Positions 34,376 through 43,899 of a DNA stretch of 64,000 nucleotides are shown piece after piece. The stretch spans positions 1-64,000 of the forward strand of contig JAHBSG010000009.1 in assembly GCA_019639235.1 (NCBI GenBank). Reading direction: 5' to 3'. The DNA is from Acidobacteriota bacterium. Lineage in GTDB: Bacteria; Acidobacteriota; Blastocatellia; Pyrinomonadales; Pyrinomonadaceae. Every line of letters begins with the position of its first letter. Positions within the stretch are counted from its first letter, which is position 1. The position numbers and the translations under genes are program-made. The notes beneath the pieces were generated by a model. That model was not told the origin of the DNA. It searched no databases and worked only from the letters and a program-made list of their open reading frames with translations.

Positions 34376-37300
34376 TCGCCGGAATCACTATTTGAACGAT
34401 GGTACCTTTTTCACTGCTAGAGACGATCGACGAAGTTCCGCCAAACATCGCAACTCGCTCCGTCATGCTCCGTAAACCGAACTGCGATTCATTCGGTCCT
34501 CGGTTGCCCTTCAACGCCGTTTCAACATCGAAGCCGATTCCATGATCGTGGACGTTGATAACTATGCCTGCGCCCGTCTTCGAGACACTGACCTCGGCGG
34601 TTGAACTTTCGGAGTGCTTCACCACGTTGTTGATACACTCCTGGACTATTCTAAAGACCGCTAATTCGACATCCTTAGAAAATATGCCGTCAAGATCATC
34701 GATCTTTTTCTTTATACGGATACCGGAAGCATCTTCGACGTGTTCAAGGGCGACGGTTATCGCCTCGGTAAGCCCGAACCGCTCAATATCCTTCGAACCA
34801 AGATCCTGAACAATGGCCCGCGTCTCTTCAAGGGAGTCCGCGGCAAGTTCTTCGATCTTGTGCATTAACCCGGAACCGGCCGCTCCATCGCCGTTGGTCG
34901 ATTCGCGGGCTTGGCGCGCCCAGTTCTTTATTACGAGCAGGTTCTGCCCTAGGCCGTCGTGAAGTTCGGCTGCGATTCGCGATCGCTCGCGCTCGCCGGC
35001 GGCGATCAACTGGCGTGAAAATTCGGTCTGCCGCTGTCGCTGATGCCTGAGAGTGCGGTTCCGGCGAACGAACCACAAAACTATCAGTCCTGCCAGTAGC
35101 CCGACAACCCCGGCGATAAACCATGGTGACTCCCAGAACTTCGCCGTAACAATGATCTTCAGGGTCGCGTCATTCGTGCTCCAGATACCATCGGCATTAA
35201 CGGCCCGGGCGTGGAACGTATATTCGCCCGGAGGAAGGTATGGAAAGAAGGCCGTTCGGCGCTTGCCGGCATCGATCCACTCCTCGTCGATTCCCTCGAG
35301 CTTGTAGAAGAACCGAACTTCTTCAGCACGCGAAAAACTAAGGCCCGTATAGTCGATCTCTAGATTTCGAACACCATCCTTGATCGTCACCGGAGCACTC
35401 TGATCGAAAGCGAATGGCAAAGTCCGCTCCATTTGGTTACTTTCGCGAGCAAAAGCATTCTCAATAACAACAACCGGAGGCGTTGCTGCCAGCCTCTCAG
35501 GGTCAACCACGGCGACGTCGTTGATCAATGGGAACCATGCCCTTCCGTCCGAAGTTATTGTGCCGGCAGGCTGGTGGCCGCCGTTGCCTTCGCTCGTACT
35601 CAATCCATCAGCAGACCCGAGGATCGCACCGCCGACGAACTGCTGCTCGCCCGTGGCAACCTTTACGAATTCGGACCGAGGTGCGACCACAATGCCAAGA
35701 TTGGTAAGAAGCCAGAAGCGGTCCTTATCGTCATGGAGGATTCTCGAGAGAAAATTATTCGGGAGCCCGTTCTGTGTGCCGACGTAACCAAACGATCCAT
35801 CCGCGTATCGGAGCAGCCCGCCACCGTAGGACGCGAGCCAGATCGCTCCGGTCCGATCCTCAAAAATATCCCGAATGAATTCATTTCCGGGTCCCCCTTT
35901 TAATGAGAGTTCCTCGAAACGGCCGTCTTTGAACCGCCCGGCCCCGCGTCGAGTGCCGATCCAAACAGAGCCGTCACTGGTTTGAGTTATAGAGTGAACG
36001 CTCTCCTTAGCCATTGGTTCTGAGGACTCGGTCCATTCGGTATCGCTGCGGCGTTTGAACAATAGCCCCGTTTCGGTCCCAACCCAGGTGGAACCATCGG
36101 ATTCAAAGAAGATAGCCTGAACGTGAAGGTCGGCGAATCTGGCATCCGGTACGAGCTCTTCATCCTCAATTCGGAAAAGCCCATTTGTCCGCCGACCCAA
36201 ACCTTCCCAGCAGGGTCGATCGCGAGGCTTTGGACGAGCGGGAATGTCGCAGAACCGCGAATCCGCGTGACCTCGGACAACTTTTCTCGATCGAAAACAA
36301 AAAGCCTTCCTCCGGCGAGCCAAACCCGCCCGTCCGGGCCTTCTTTAACGGAATAAACCGCACCAGTAGCTATCCCTGTGGTCTCGGATATCGTCTGAAC
36401 ACGCCGGCGGGTCAACTTCACTAGCCCATCGGTCTGCGTCGCGAGCCAAATGTTCCCTTCTGCATCTTGGATCATCGCCCGCGATCCATTCGCGACGCTT
36501 CCTGAAAGGTCGTAACGGGTGAGTCCGTCATCTGTTATCCGATAAAACTCGTTGGTCTGCTGGAACCAAAACGCACCATCGAACGCAGCAACCGCAAACC
36601 CGGCCCGGTGCTTTTTCGGGTCAAGCGTGAGAAGGTCCGAAAAACGGCCGTTGCGGAAACTGCCAAGGCGGGTGGAGGTGCCGACGATGGCTTCGCCGTC
36701 CGGGGCGAAGGCGACGTCAAAGACACTTACCGGGAACTCCTCGCCGATCGATGCCGAGTCTGTTGCCGCCTCTGCCGAGAGCAGTGCGATCCGATAAGCG
36801 TGCTTGGCCCAGACCCTCTGATTTGCGTCAACGAAAAGATTGAATGAATCGGCCTGGGCCACGACCCTAGGTGTGAGCGACGTTTCTGCATTAACTGAGA
36901 TGGACTCGATGCCGGTTCTGGAAGAAATAAAGACCGTTCCGGATCGATCCTCTTTGATCCCCCAGACCTGCCCGCGACGAAAGCCCTCGGCCTGCCCGAC
37001 CTCGACGACACCGCCCGCGGAGAATATGTAAACCTCGCCGCTATCGGTACCGACCCAAATGCGGCCAAGGGAATCCTGTTCGATCGAAAGAACCCTGTTT
37101 GAGTTGAAGCCGGGAGTATTGGTCGAATCGAAGACGGTGAACCGAACCCCGTCAAACCGTGCAAGCCCACCGAATGTCCCAAGCCAAATATACCCGTCCT
37201 TTGCCTGGAGAATGGAGGTGACAGTATTCTGCGGCAGTCCCTGGCTGGTGGTCCACTTCGCGACCAAAAAGTCGTCTTTCAAGTCCCGCTCCAGAATCGG

Positions 37301-37378
37301 CCGCTCGCCGCCAAGGGCAGGCGAAGACGCGACAAGGACGAGCAGAACCCCGACCAGAAATCCGGACAACCCACGCAT
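34365..37378 (-). pseudogene. Reg_prop / Y_Y_Y sensor histidine kinase, split by a one-base frameshift
   Basis: Two frames join into one ~1004-residue protein. The first (37378 down to about 36180) starts with a signal peptide (MRGLSGFLVGVLLVLVASSP) and WTTSQGLPQNTVTSILQAKD, the Reg_prop propeller. The second carries on with LFRIEDEELVPDARFADLHV, then the Y_Y_Y domain, a transmembrane helix (FIAGVVGLLAGLIVLWFV), HisKA_3 (IAAELHDGLGQNLLVIKNW, phosphoryl-accepting His) and a HATPase domain. The frame breaks between GKVWVGGQMG and LFRIEDEE. One more C in the CCC run at 36180-36182 restores it. Downstream, the gene overlaps the regulator. As it stands no kinase is made; a sequencing or assembly error is as likely as a true pseudogene. 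Both halves keep all expected motifs. Confidence 0.85.
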
Positions 37379-37530
37379 AAGAGGTACTATCGGACTCTAA
37401 GCGTATCAATCGAATCTCTGATTATGCAATCCTCGCTCGTTCCGTACACTATCGGCGCACAGAGTTCGATCCATGATCGCCCAGCGACGGCCTTGATCTT
37501 TGGGTCCGCTCGGATGTGAGCCAAAATCGG

Positions 37531-38775
37531 CTAGGCGGCTTGGTCGATCGGGGCGACGACATCAAAGACGGGCGTCTTTTTCTCGACCATTTCGCGGGTG
37601 ATGAGCAGTTCTTTTATCTTCGTTTCGGACGGAAGCTCGTACATCGATTCGAGCAGGATCTCTTCCATTATCATCATCAGCCCGCGGGCGCCGACCTTTC
37701 GCTTGTGGGCCTCGTGGGCAACGGCCTTGAGGGCTCCCTCGGTGAATTTGAGCGAGATGTTGTCGAACTCGAACTTCCGCTGATACTGGCGGACGAGGGC
37801 GTTCTTCGGCTCGGTCAGAATACGGATGAGCGCAGCCTCGTCGAGCTCGGCAAGCACGCCAACGACCGGCAGCCGGCCGACAAACTCGGGGATGAGGCCG
37901 TAGTGTACAAGGTCCTCGGGTTCAAGTTTATCGAAGGCCTCGTTGCGGCGTTCTTTGCTTGATTTAACGTCGGCCTGAAAGCCGAGCGACTTGTTGCGGA
38001 GCCTCTTCTCGATGACCTTTTCGAGGCCAATGAATGCACCGCCGCAGATGAAGAGAATATTGGTCGTATCAAGCTGCGTGAATTCCTGCTGCGGATGCTT
38101 GCGCCCGCCGCCGGTCGGGATATTGGCAACCGTGCCCTCAAGTATCTTGAGCAGCGCCTGCTGGACGCCCTCGCCCGAAACGTCGCGGGTGATCGAAGGG
38201 TTGTCGTCCTTGCGGCAGATCTTATCGATCTCGTCGATGTAGATGATGCCCTGTTGGGCAAGCTCGACGTCGTTGCCGGCGGCCTGTAAAAGGCGAAGAA
38301 GGATCGTCTCGACATCCTCGCCAACGTAGCCGGCCTCGGTCAGGCTCGTTGCGTCAACGATGCAGAAAGGAACGCTAAGCTGGCGAGCAAGAGTCTGGGC
38401 GAGCAGGGTCTTGCCGGTGCCGGTCGGGCCGATCAGAAGGATGTTCGACTTCTGGATCTCAATATCGGCACGCCGCTTCGCAAGCTCAAGCCGCTTGTAA
38501 TGCTGATAAACGGCGACCGAAAGACGCTTCTTTGCTCCGTCCTGCCCGATCACGTATTCATCTAGAAATCGCTTGATCTCCGCCGGCTTGGGCAGATGCG
38601 TGCGGGAGACCTGTCCTTCGACCTTGTCGTCGTCATTGATGATCTCATTGCAGATATCAATACACTCATTGCAGATATAGACGCCCGGGCCGGCAATCAG
38701 CTTCTTTACGTCGTTCTGCGTCTTTCCGCAAAACGAACAGCACAGCAATTCTTCTGGTCGTCGGAAATTAGCCAT
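37531..38775 (-). CDS. clpX: ATP-dependent protease ATP-binding subunit ClpX
   Basis: 414 residues. The zinc-binding domain is [19 protein letters not shown] with [12 protein letters not shown] (about 13-50). Walker A is [15 protein letters not shown] (about 118), the pore loop GYVGEDVE and Walker [11 protein letters not shown] follow, and the C-terminal domain is complete. ClpX unfolds tagged proteins and feeds them to ClpP. The usual clpP-clpX tandem is interrupted here by a four-helix-bundle cassette (38.8-39.2 kb). No Shine-Dalgarno precedes ATG 38775; the sequence there is a repeat end of that cassette, so clpX expression may depend on new signals. Confidence 0.97.
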   Translation of the reverse strand: MANFRRPEELLCCSFCGKTQNDVKKLIAGPGVYICNECIDICNEIINDDDKVEGQVSRTHLPKPAEIKRFLDEYVIGQDGAKKRLSVAVYQHYKRLELAKRRADIEIQKSNILLIGPTGTGKTLLAQTLARQLSVPFCIVDATSLTEAGYVGEDVETILLRLLQAAGNDVELAQQGIIYIDEIDKICRKDDNPSITRDVSGEGVQQALLKILEGTVANIPTGGGRKHPQQEFTQLDTTNILFICGGAFIGLEKVIEKRLRNKSLGFQADVKSSKERRNEAFDKLEPEDLVHYGLIPEFVGRLPVVGVLAELDEAALIRILTEPKNALVRQYQRKFEFDNISLKFTEGALKAVAHEAHKRKVGARGLMMIMEEILLESMYELPSETKIKELLITREMVEKKTPVFDVVAPIDQAA

Positions 38776-38782
38776 AAAAAAT

Positions 38783-38815
38783 CAGTTGCCGGAGGTCAGT
38801 TTTCGGTCGTCAGCT
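38783..38815. repeat. Left imperfect inverted repeat of the IVP cassette
   Basis: The sequence from CAGTTGCCGG to GGTCGTCAGC resembles the reverse complement of 39205-39238 (shared features: CAGTTG-CGG, GTCAGT, CGTC). It directly flanks the clpX start and overlaps the end of the four-helix-bundle ORF. Confidence 0.55.
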
Positions 38816-39196
38816 CACTGAAGACGCATCGTTAGCCGTTTTCGGCACGATCGAACGCGAAAGGCCATTGATCATGCGACCAACTTCGCCGGTCATCGAA
38901 AATAACGGTTCCACCGCTTTCCCATCAACGAATCCAAGATTCGCCGCAATCTGTATCTGAGTCTCGAGTTCCATCAACGAGCCATAAGCAACGGAAAGAT
39001 GATAAACGAACTCCTTGGTCGAATTCCGGCCTTGGCCCTCGGCGATGTTTGACGGAACTGATACCGCAGCCCGCTTGATCTGACTCGTAAGGCCGTACAT
39101 TTCCTCTTTCGGAAAGCAAGATGCGAGTTTATAGGTCGCAGTCACTATCTCCATCGACTTTTTCCAAACCAATAACCCGCGGTATCCTTGGCTCAT
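38810..39196 (-). CDS. Four-helix-bundle protein (23S rRNA intervening-sequence type)
   Basis: 128 residues from ATG 39196; a TTG 24 bases upstream only adds repeat-derived sequence. The family signature VPSNIAEGQGR is present at about 46-56, and GYRGLLVWKKSMEIVTATYK opens the protein. Members, first found as ORFs in 23S rRNA intervening sequences, form a pentameric four-helix bundle of unknown function. The gene sits between clpX and clpP, where most genomes have nothing, and imperfect inverted repeats flank it. That looks like an inserted cassette. Its stop lies inside the left repeat. Confidence 0.9.
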   Translation of the reverse strand: MSQGYRGLLVWKKSMEIVTATYKLASCFPKEEMYGLTSQIKRAAVSVPSNIAEGQGRNSTKEFVYHLSVAYGSLMELETQIQIAANLGFVDGKAVEPLFSMTGEVGRMINGLSRSIVPKTANDASSVS

Positions 39197-39204
39197 AACT
39201 GAAA

Positions 39205-39238
39205 GGCCGACGACTGACAACCGATAACCGACAACTGG
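39205..39238. repeat. Right imperfect inverted repeat of the IVP cassette
   Basis: On the plus strand GGCCGACGACTGACAACCG continues to CCGACAACTG. Its reverse complement has the repeating unit CGGTTATCGGTTGTCAG and pairs loosely with 38783-38815. It directly abuts the clpP stop codon. Confidence 0.55.
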
Positions 39239-39241
39239 TCC

Positions 39242-39829
39242 CTACTTTTCTCTATGCTCGATCACTTCGTCGATCAGGCCGTAGTCTTTCGCCTGGACGG
39301 GCGAAAGAATGCGGTCGCGTTCGACGTCGAGTTCGACCTGGTCAAAGCTTTGTCCGCTGTGGTTCGAAATGATCCGTGAGGTCATCTCACGCATCCGGAG
39401 GATCTCTTCTGCCATGATACGGACATCGGTCGCCTGGCCCGAAGCACCGCCCGAAGGCTGGTGGATAAGGATGCGTGAGTGCGGCAGGGCAAATCGCTTG
39501 CCCTTGGTTCCCGCGGTCAGAAGCAGTGCTCCCATCGAAGCCGCCTGCCCGACGCAGATCGTCGTTACGTCGTTCTTGATGAACTGCATCGTGTCGTAGA
39601 TCGCCATTCCGGCCGTTATCGAACCGCCGGGCGAATTGATGTAAAGATTGATATCCCGCTCCGGATCTTCAGCCTCTAGAAACAAAAGCTGCGCGACGAT
39701 CAGATTTGCGATCTGGTCGTCGATCGGCGTTCCGATGAAGATAATGCTGTCTTTCAACAACCGCGAATAAATATCGAACGCACGCTCGCCGCGAGACGTC
39801 TGTTCGACAACCATGGGGACCAATGCCAT
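39242..39829 (-). CDS. clpP: ATP-dependent Clp protease proteolytic subunit ClpP
   Basis: 195 residues, the normal length. The catalytic Ser is in [11 protein letters not shown] and the His in [10 protein letters not shown]. The Asp follows in VERDRIL. The N-terminal processing loop ([20 protein letters not shown]) is present. GAGG precedes ATG 39829 at about 11 nt. ClpP forms the double-ring protease chamber used with ClpX. It lies between tig and the inserted four-helix-bundle cassette. The tig-clpP order is standard. Confidence 0.97.
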   Translation of the reverse strand: MALVPMVVEQTSRGERAFDIYSRLLKDSIIFIGTPIDDQIANLIVAQLLFLEAEDPERDINLYINSPGGSITAGMAIYDTMQFIKNDVTTICVGQAASMGALLLTAGTKGKRFALPHSRILIHQPSGGASGQATDVRIMAEEILRMREMTSRIISNHSGQSFDQVELDVERDRILSPVQAKDYGLIDEVIEHREK

Positions 39830-39965
39830 ATTCGTAAAACCTCTGTTCGGATTATTCCTTAAAGCTAAGCTTTAAGAATGTGGATATAAAGTGTTGGAAA
39901 ACAGCCGATTGCCGATTCTACACAATTCTCCTGAAATTGCAAATAAAAAACCAAGGCAGAGCGGG

Positions 39966-41396
39966 CTACTCCTCGCCCGCCGCCTTCTTCGTTGTCTTCT
40001 TTGGCTTTGCCGGAGCCTTCGCCTTTGCTGCCTTTTTCGGCTTCTCTTCGGCTTCGGCAGCCTCGGGCTCGGGTTGATTCTCATCTACCCAAGGCCCGTC
40101 TGTGACCTTTGCGGCTGCGACCAGAGCCTCGATCGCCTTACGGGTCCGAAGATTGTTCTCGATATTGGCGAGCCCGCCCTGCGTCTCGAACATCTTTCGC
40201 ATCTCGGCCGCTTCCTGACGATAATACTCGGCCATCTTGCCGATCTCTTCATCGACCTCGGCTGTTTCGACCTTAACGCCTTCGGCGTCGCCGACCCTTT
40301 CGAGCAGGATCGCACCGCGGACGTCGCGTTCAGCCTGAAGCCGCATCTGCGAATAGGCCATCTCGATGAAGTTCGTCTCGACCTTGTTGAGGTCAACGCC
40401 GCGTTGCTGAAGGTCCTGAGCAAAGTTGTTCAGCAGATTGCGGGCCTGGTTCTCAATAAGGGTATTTGGCACCTCAAACTCGTTCTGCTCGATCAGCTTT
40501 GCGATGGCGTTGTTGCGAAGTCTTGCGTCGGCATCGGACTCGGCCAGCTTTTCGAGGTCAGCTCGAAGCTTGGCACGAAGATCGGCAAGCGACTCGTATC
40601 CTTCATCAAGAGCAACGGCCCATTCGTCGTTGAGTTCGGGCGTTTCCATCAGGCCGACCGATTTGATCTTCGCCTTGTAATGGACGGTCTTCCCTGCCAG
40701 TGCCGGTGATGAGAAATCCTCCGGGTAACTGACGGTAAACTCTTTCTCGTCGTCTTCCTTAACACCGACAAGATTCTCGGTGAACGACCTCTCGATGAGC
40801 TCATCACCAAGCTTGACCTCAAGGTCTTCGGCAGTGATCGGCTCTGCATCCGGATCGTCGGCAAAGGTGCCTTCGAGATCGGCAATAACGGTATCGCCTT
40901 CCTGCGAAGCACGTCCCTCGACCGGCACCAAGGCGGCTTCCTCATTGATCCGGCGGGCAATCAGGTCTTCGATCTCGGAATCATCAACCGGCTTTACCCG
41001 GCGGACAAGTTCGAGGCCTTTATATTGCGGCTCCGGGATCTCGGGCATCACCTCGACATGGACGTGCAATTCAACATCTTGCGATCCATTGACCTTCACG
41101 TTCTCGACGTCATCAATGTGCAGGTGTGGTTCGGAAAGCGGTTGGAGTCCGTGCTCCAAAATTGCTGCGGACACCTTTTCGGGAACCAAGAGCTGGAGCA
41201 CCTCCTGCTTGATCTCTTCTTTGTAACGAAGGCGAACAACATCAACGGGCGCATAGCCCTTGCGGAAGCCGGGGATGTTTGCTCCCTTAACAAATCGCTG
41301 GCTTATCTTGCCATATGCATCCTTCAGCGATGCCGCGTCTATCGTCAGGTTTATCTCGCGTTGAGTTGGCGAGACCTCTTTTAATTGGCTTTTCAT
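39966..41396 (-). CDS. tig: Trigger factor
   Basis: 476 residues. The ribosome-binding domain is recognisable (AYGKISQRFVKGANIPGFRK, about 28-47, with the GFRK signature), then the FKBP-type PPIase domain (about 150-245, TVIADLEGTFADD) and the C-terminal chaperone arms. A Lys/Ala/Pro-rich tail of about 40 residues (KKAAKAKAPAKPKKTTKK) extends past the normal end, as also occurs in the 13.5-kb ATP-grasp protein. Trigger factor meets nascent chains at the ribosome exit. Position upstream of clpP and clpX is the classical order. Confidence 0.96.
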   Translation of the reverse strand: MKSQLKEVSPTQREINLTIDAASLKDAYGKISQRFVKGANIPGFRKGYAPVDVVRLRYKEEIKQEVLQLLVPEKVSAAILEHGLQPLSEPHLHIDDVENVKVNGSQDVELHVHVEVMPEIPEPQYKGLELVRRVKPVDDSEIEDLIARRINEEAALVPVEGRASQEGDTVIADLEGTFADDPDAEPITAEDLEVKLGDELIERSFTENLVGVKEDDEKEFTVSYPEDFSSPALAGKTVHYKAKIKSVGLMETPELNDEWAVALDEGYESLADLRAKLRADLEKLAESDADARLRNNAIAKLIEQNEFEVPNTLIENQARNLLNNFAQDLQQRGVDLNKVETNFIEMAYSQMRLQAERDVRGAILLERVGDAEGVKVETAEVDEEIGKMAEYYRQEAAEMRKMFETQGGLANIENNLRTRKAIEALVAAAKVTDGPWVDENQPEPEAAEAEEKPKKAAKAKAPAKPKKTTKKAAGEE

Positions 41397-41541
41397 TTAA
41401 GAATTAAATACCGGTCCGGATAAATGAAAAGGATAGCTAAGCAGGGCAGAAAAGTCGAATAGGCGTTCCGCCCGCGTAGCGAGCCATAAAGCACGAACGA
41501 CCGTGGTCTTTGATCAACCAGCGGCCGTTCAGAAAAGATGA

Positions 41542-41626
41542 TGGTGCCGAGGACAGGAATCGAACCTGCACGTCTTTCGACGCTAGATCCTAAGTCTAGT
41601 GCGTCTACCAATTTCGCCACCTCGGC
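41542..41626 (-). tRNA. tRNA-Leu (anticodon TAG)
   Basis: 85 nt with a long variable arm, the class II shape expected of tRNA-Leu. The acceptor stem is GCCGAGG/CCTCGGC with an encoded CCA. The anticodon stem CTAGA/TCTAG encloses CTTAGGA, so the anticodon is TAG. The T-loop carries GGTTCGATTCC. It lies upstream of tig, with 145 bp between. Confidence 0.95.
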
Positions 41627-41683
41627 AAGCATGGTCAGGTGACAAACCCAATCTAGCCAAACGAGGCGAAAATGTCTAGCGTG

Positions 41684-41947
41684 TCACTTCTTGAGGTACT
41701 TGCGATTATATTCTTCCCAAGAGAGCGTGTAATCCCGGTCCTCGATCTCCGGGAATCCGCTGCCGCTTGCAAGGGCCTTGTTCTCGAGTTTTTTGAAGAG
41801 CTTATAGCCGCCATAGCCAAGAGCTGCGACAACGCCCAGCCAAAACGCATAGCCGAAAAGCGACCAGACGATCCCAAGCAGCCAGAAGACCGCCATCACA
41901 CCGAACATTATCGCCAGCAGCGTAAGTATTACTTTTATGAACTTCAT
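41684..41947 (-). CDS. Small membrane protein
   Basis: 87 residues. Two hydrophobic helices cover about 2-22 (FIKVILTLLAIMFGVMAVFWLL) and 24-45, and the rest is a soluble tail (EIEDRDYTLSWEEYNRKYLK). No family is recognised. It lies between tRNA-Leu and murE, divergent from murE. The tail ends in many charged residues, so it faces the cytoplasm. Codon use is normal for the window. Confidence 0.6.
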   Translation of the reverse strand: MKFIKVILTLLAIMFGVMAVFWLLGIVWSLFGYAFWLGVVAALGYGGYKLFKKLENKALASGSGFPEIEDRDYTLSWEEYNRKYLKK

Positions 41948-42054
41948 CCCGCGAAACCTCCGCTATAGAAAGTCTTTACGAAAATCGGCGGCTGTTGTTC
42001 GGACAAAATTCGCACCTATCGTATAATTTCGCCTTTCAGGAAGGGATTCAGGAC

Positions 42055-43557
42055 GTGGCAGATAACACATTAGAGAGCCTTGCTTCAGCTTTAGGCGCCG
42101 AGCTTTCCGGCTCAGCGAGTTACCCCTTGGATGTAACACACGACTCGCGGCAGGCCCGCGAGGGGACGCTATTTGCGGCGATCAAGGGTTCAACGGTTGA
42201 CGGCCATCGCTTCATTGAAGATGTGATGCGTCGTGGTGCGGTCGGCGTTATTTCTGAATCTGACGTTCCGGAAGGCTTTGCGGGTGCATGGCTAAAGGTC
42301 GCAGATGCACGCGTCGCACTTGCAAAGGCGGCGTCGATCATCAACGGCGAGCCTTCGCATCGGCTCGACCTCATCGGCGTTACCGGCACCAACGGAAAAA
42401 CGACGACCACTTATCTCTGCTACGCTCTCGCCGAAGCCGCCGGCGTAACGCCCGCGATGCTGACCACGGTCGAATACCGCATCGGCGATGAACGCGAAGA
42501 GGCCGTTCGGACGACACCCGAAGCCTCGGACACAAATCGGTTTTTGCGGCGGGCGGTCGAGGCCGGCTGCGGCTTCGCGGCGATGGAAGCCTCGTCGCAA
42601 GCGATCGACCTCCATCGCTGCGATTGGCTCCGCTTCCGCGTTGCGATCTTTACGAACCTGACTCAGGATCACCTCGATTACCACGGCACGATGGAGAACT
42701 ACTTCGACGCAAAGAAGAAGCTCTTCGACGGCCGGCTCGGCGAAAAGCCCGGTTCCTGCGTCGTAAATGTCGATGACGAATGGGGTGCGAAGTTAGCAGA
42801 TGAACTTCGGTCGAATGGCCAGCGGGTCGTTACGTTCTCACAAAGTCCGTCTAATGCCGACAATCAAAATGCGGACCTGACCGCTGAAAACATCGAGGTT
42901 TCGCTCCTAAAGGGAACGTCGTTTCTATTGAAAAGCCCGCAGGGTGAGCGGCAGATCACTTCCCCGCTGGTCGGCCGTCCGCATGTTTACAATATGCTTT
43001 CGGCAGCGGCGGCGGCCCTCGAACTCGGCTTCGGCCTCGACGATATCGCCAAAGGGCTCTCGAAATGTGTCGGCGCGCCTGGCCGGTTTGAGCTTGTTCC
43101 GCACGGCGGCGACTTTGCAGTGGTCGTTGACTATGCGCACACTGACGATGCCCTAATGAATACGCTGAGCACTGCCCGCCAGTTGACATCCGGACGGGTA
43201 ATCACGGTATTTGGCTGCGGTGGTGATAGAGATAAAACCAAGCGTGGTCCGATGGGAAAGGTTGCCGGCGAACTGAGCGATATTGCGATCATTACATCGG
43301 ACAACCCGCGGACCGAAGACCCGCTAAAGATCATTGCCGATATCGAAGCAGGTATAGCCGGGACCAAAGCCGAACGAATGAGCATTTCCGATCGCCGAGA
43401 AGCGATCGCGACGGCCATCAAAACTGCCCGTGCAGGCGACGTTGTTATTATCGCCGGCAAGGGCCACGAGACATATCAGATCATTGGTGGCGACAAATTT
43501 CACTTCGATGACCGCGAGGCCGCTCTTGAAGCGATCGCGGCTCTCGCCGACGACTGA
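42055..43557 (+). CDS. murE: UDP-N-acetylmuramoyl-tripeptide synthetase (meso-DAP-adding)
   Basis: 500 residues from GTG 42055; the frame is open to 41995, but the extra residues do not look like MurE. ATP site GVTGTNGKTTTTY is near 108-120. The Lys that becomes carbamylated lies in AKKKLFDG. The substrate signature is DNPRTEDP, which marks enzymes that add meso-diaminopimelate rather than lysine. MurE adds the third residue of the peptidoglycan stem in the cytosol. This fits a diderm envelope. No other mur gene is adjacent; the neighbour downstream is a convergent PilZ gene, three bases past the stop. Confidence 0.95.
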   Translation: MADNTLESLASALGAELSGSASYPLDVTHDSRQAREGTLFAAIKGSTVDGHRFIEDVMRRGAVGVISESDVPEGFAGAWLKVADARVALAKAASIINGEPSHRLDLIGVTGTNGKTTTTYLCYALAEAAGVTPAMLTTVEYRIGDEREEAVRTTPEASDTNRFLRRAVEAGCGFAAMEASSQAIDLHRCDWLRFRVAIFTNLTQDHLDYHGTMENYFDAKKKLFDGRLGEKPGSCVVNVDDEWGAKLADELRSNGQRVVTFSQSPSNADNQNADLTAENIEVSLLKGTSFLLKSPQGERQITSPLVGRPHVYNMLSAAAAALELGFGLDDIAKGLSKCVGAPGRFELVPHGGDFAVVVDYAHTDDALMNTLSTARQLTSGRVITVFGCGGDRDKTKRGPMGKVAGELSDIAIITSDNPRTEDPLKIIADIEAGIAGTKAERMSISDRREAIATAIKTARAGDVVIIAGKGHETYQIIGGDKFHFDDREAALEAIAALADD

Positions 43558-43560
43558 GGC

Positions 43561-43899
43561 CTATCCTTCTTCGGTGTGGAAGGCGATGAAATTGTCGATG
43601 AACTCGAGTTCGGTCTCCGACAGCCCCTCGAACTTGACCGCAAAACCGATCTCGAAAACGTTGTTTGCGATCTCGCCTTTGACCCTTGCCAAGTTGCCGG
43701 TCGAGAGCGGCAGATAAATGAATACGGTTTCGCCATTGACGAAATCGCCGCCGGAGAGAACGAAACATCCCTGCCGGCTAATGTCGCTTATCGTCCCGGA
43801 GTGCCGGCCAAGGTGATTCTCCCATTCGATATCGACCGTAGCCTTTGCCCGCGGGACGCTGCGGCGTTCGCGGCCGCTTCTTCTATCATTGGTCGCCAT
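43561..43899 (-). CDS. PilZ-domain protein
   Basis: 112 residues, a single PilZ domain. The c-di-GMP-binding pieces are visible: RRSVPR (RxxxR near residue 12) and DISRQG (DxSxxG near 39). It probably binds cyclic di-GMP and passes the signal to a partner. Its start overlaps the end of the upstream amino-acid permease gene by 14 bp, so translation is coupled. Whether it controls that permease or the type IV pilus is not shown by the sequence. Confidence 0.85.
   Translation of the reverse strand: MATNDRRSGRERRSVPRAKATVDIEWENHLGRHSGTISDISRQGCFVLSGGDFVNGETVFIYLPLSTGNLARVKGEIANNVFEIGFAVKFEGLSETELEFIDNFIAFHTEEG

Noticed and set aside
39891..40709. 272-codon plus-strand frame opposite trigger factor
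   Set aside because: Shadow of the tig gene in a GC-rich genome.
41995..42054. Longer N-terminus for murE
   Set aside because: The extra 20 residues are unlike any MurE start, and GTG 42055 opens the canonical N-terminus.
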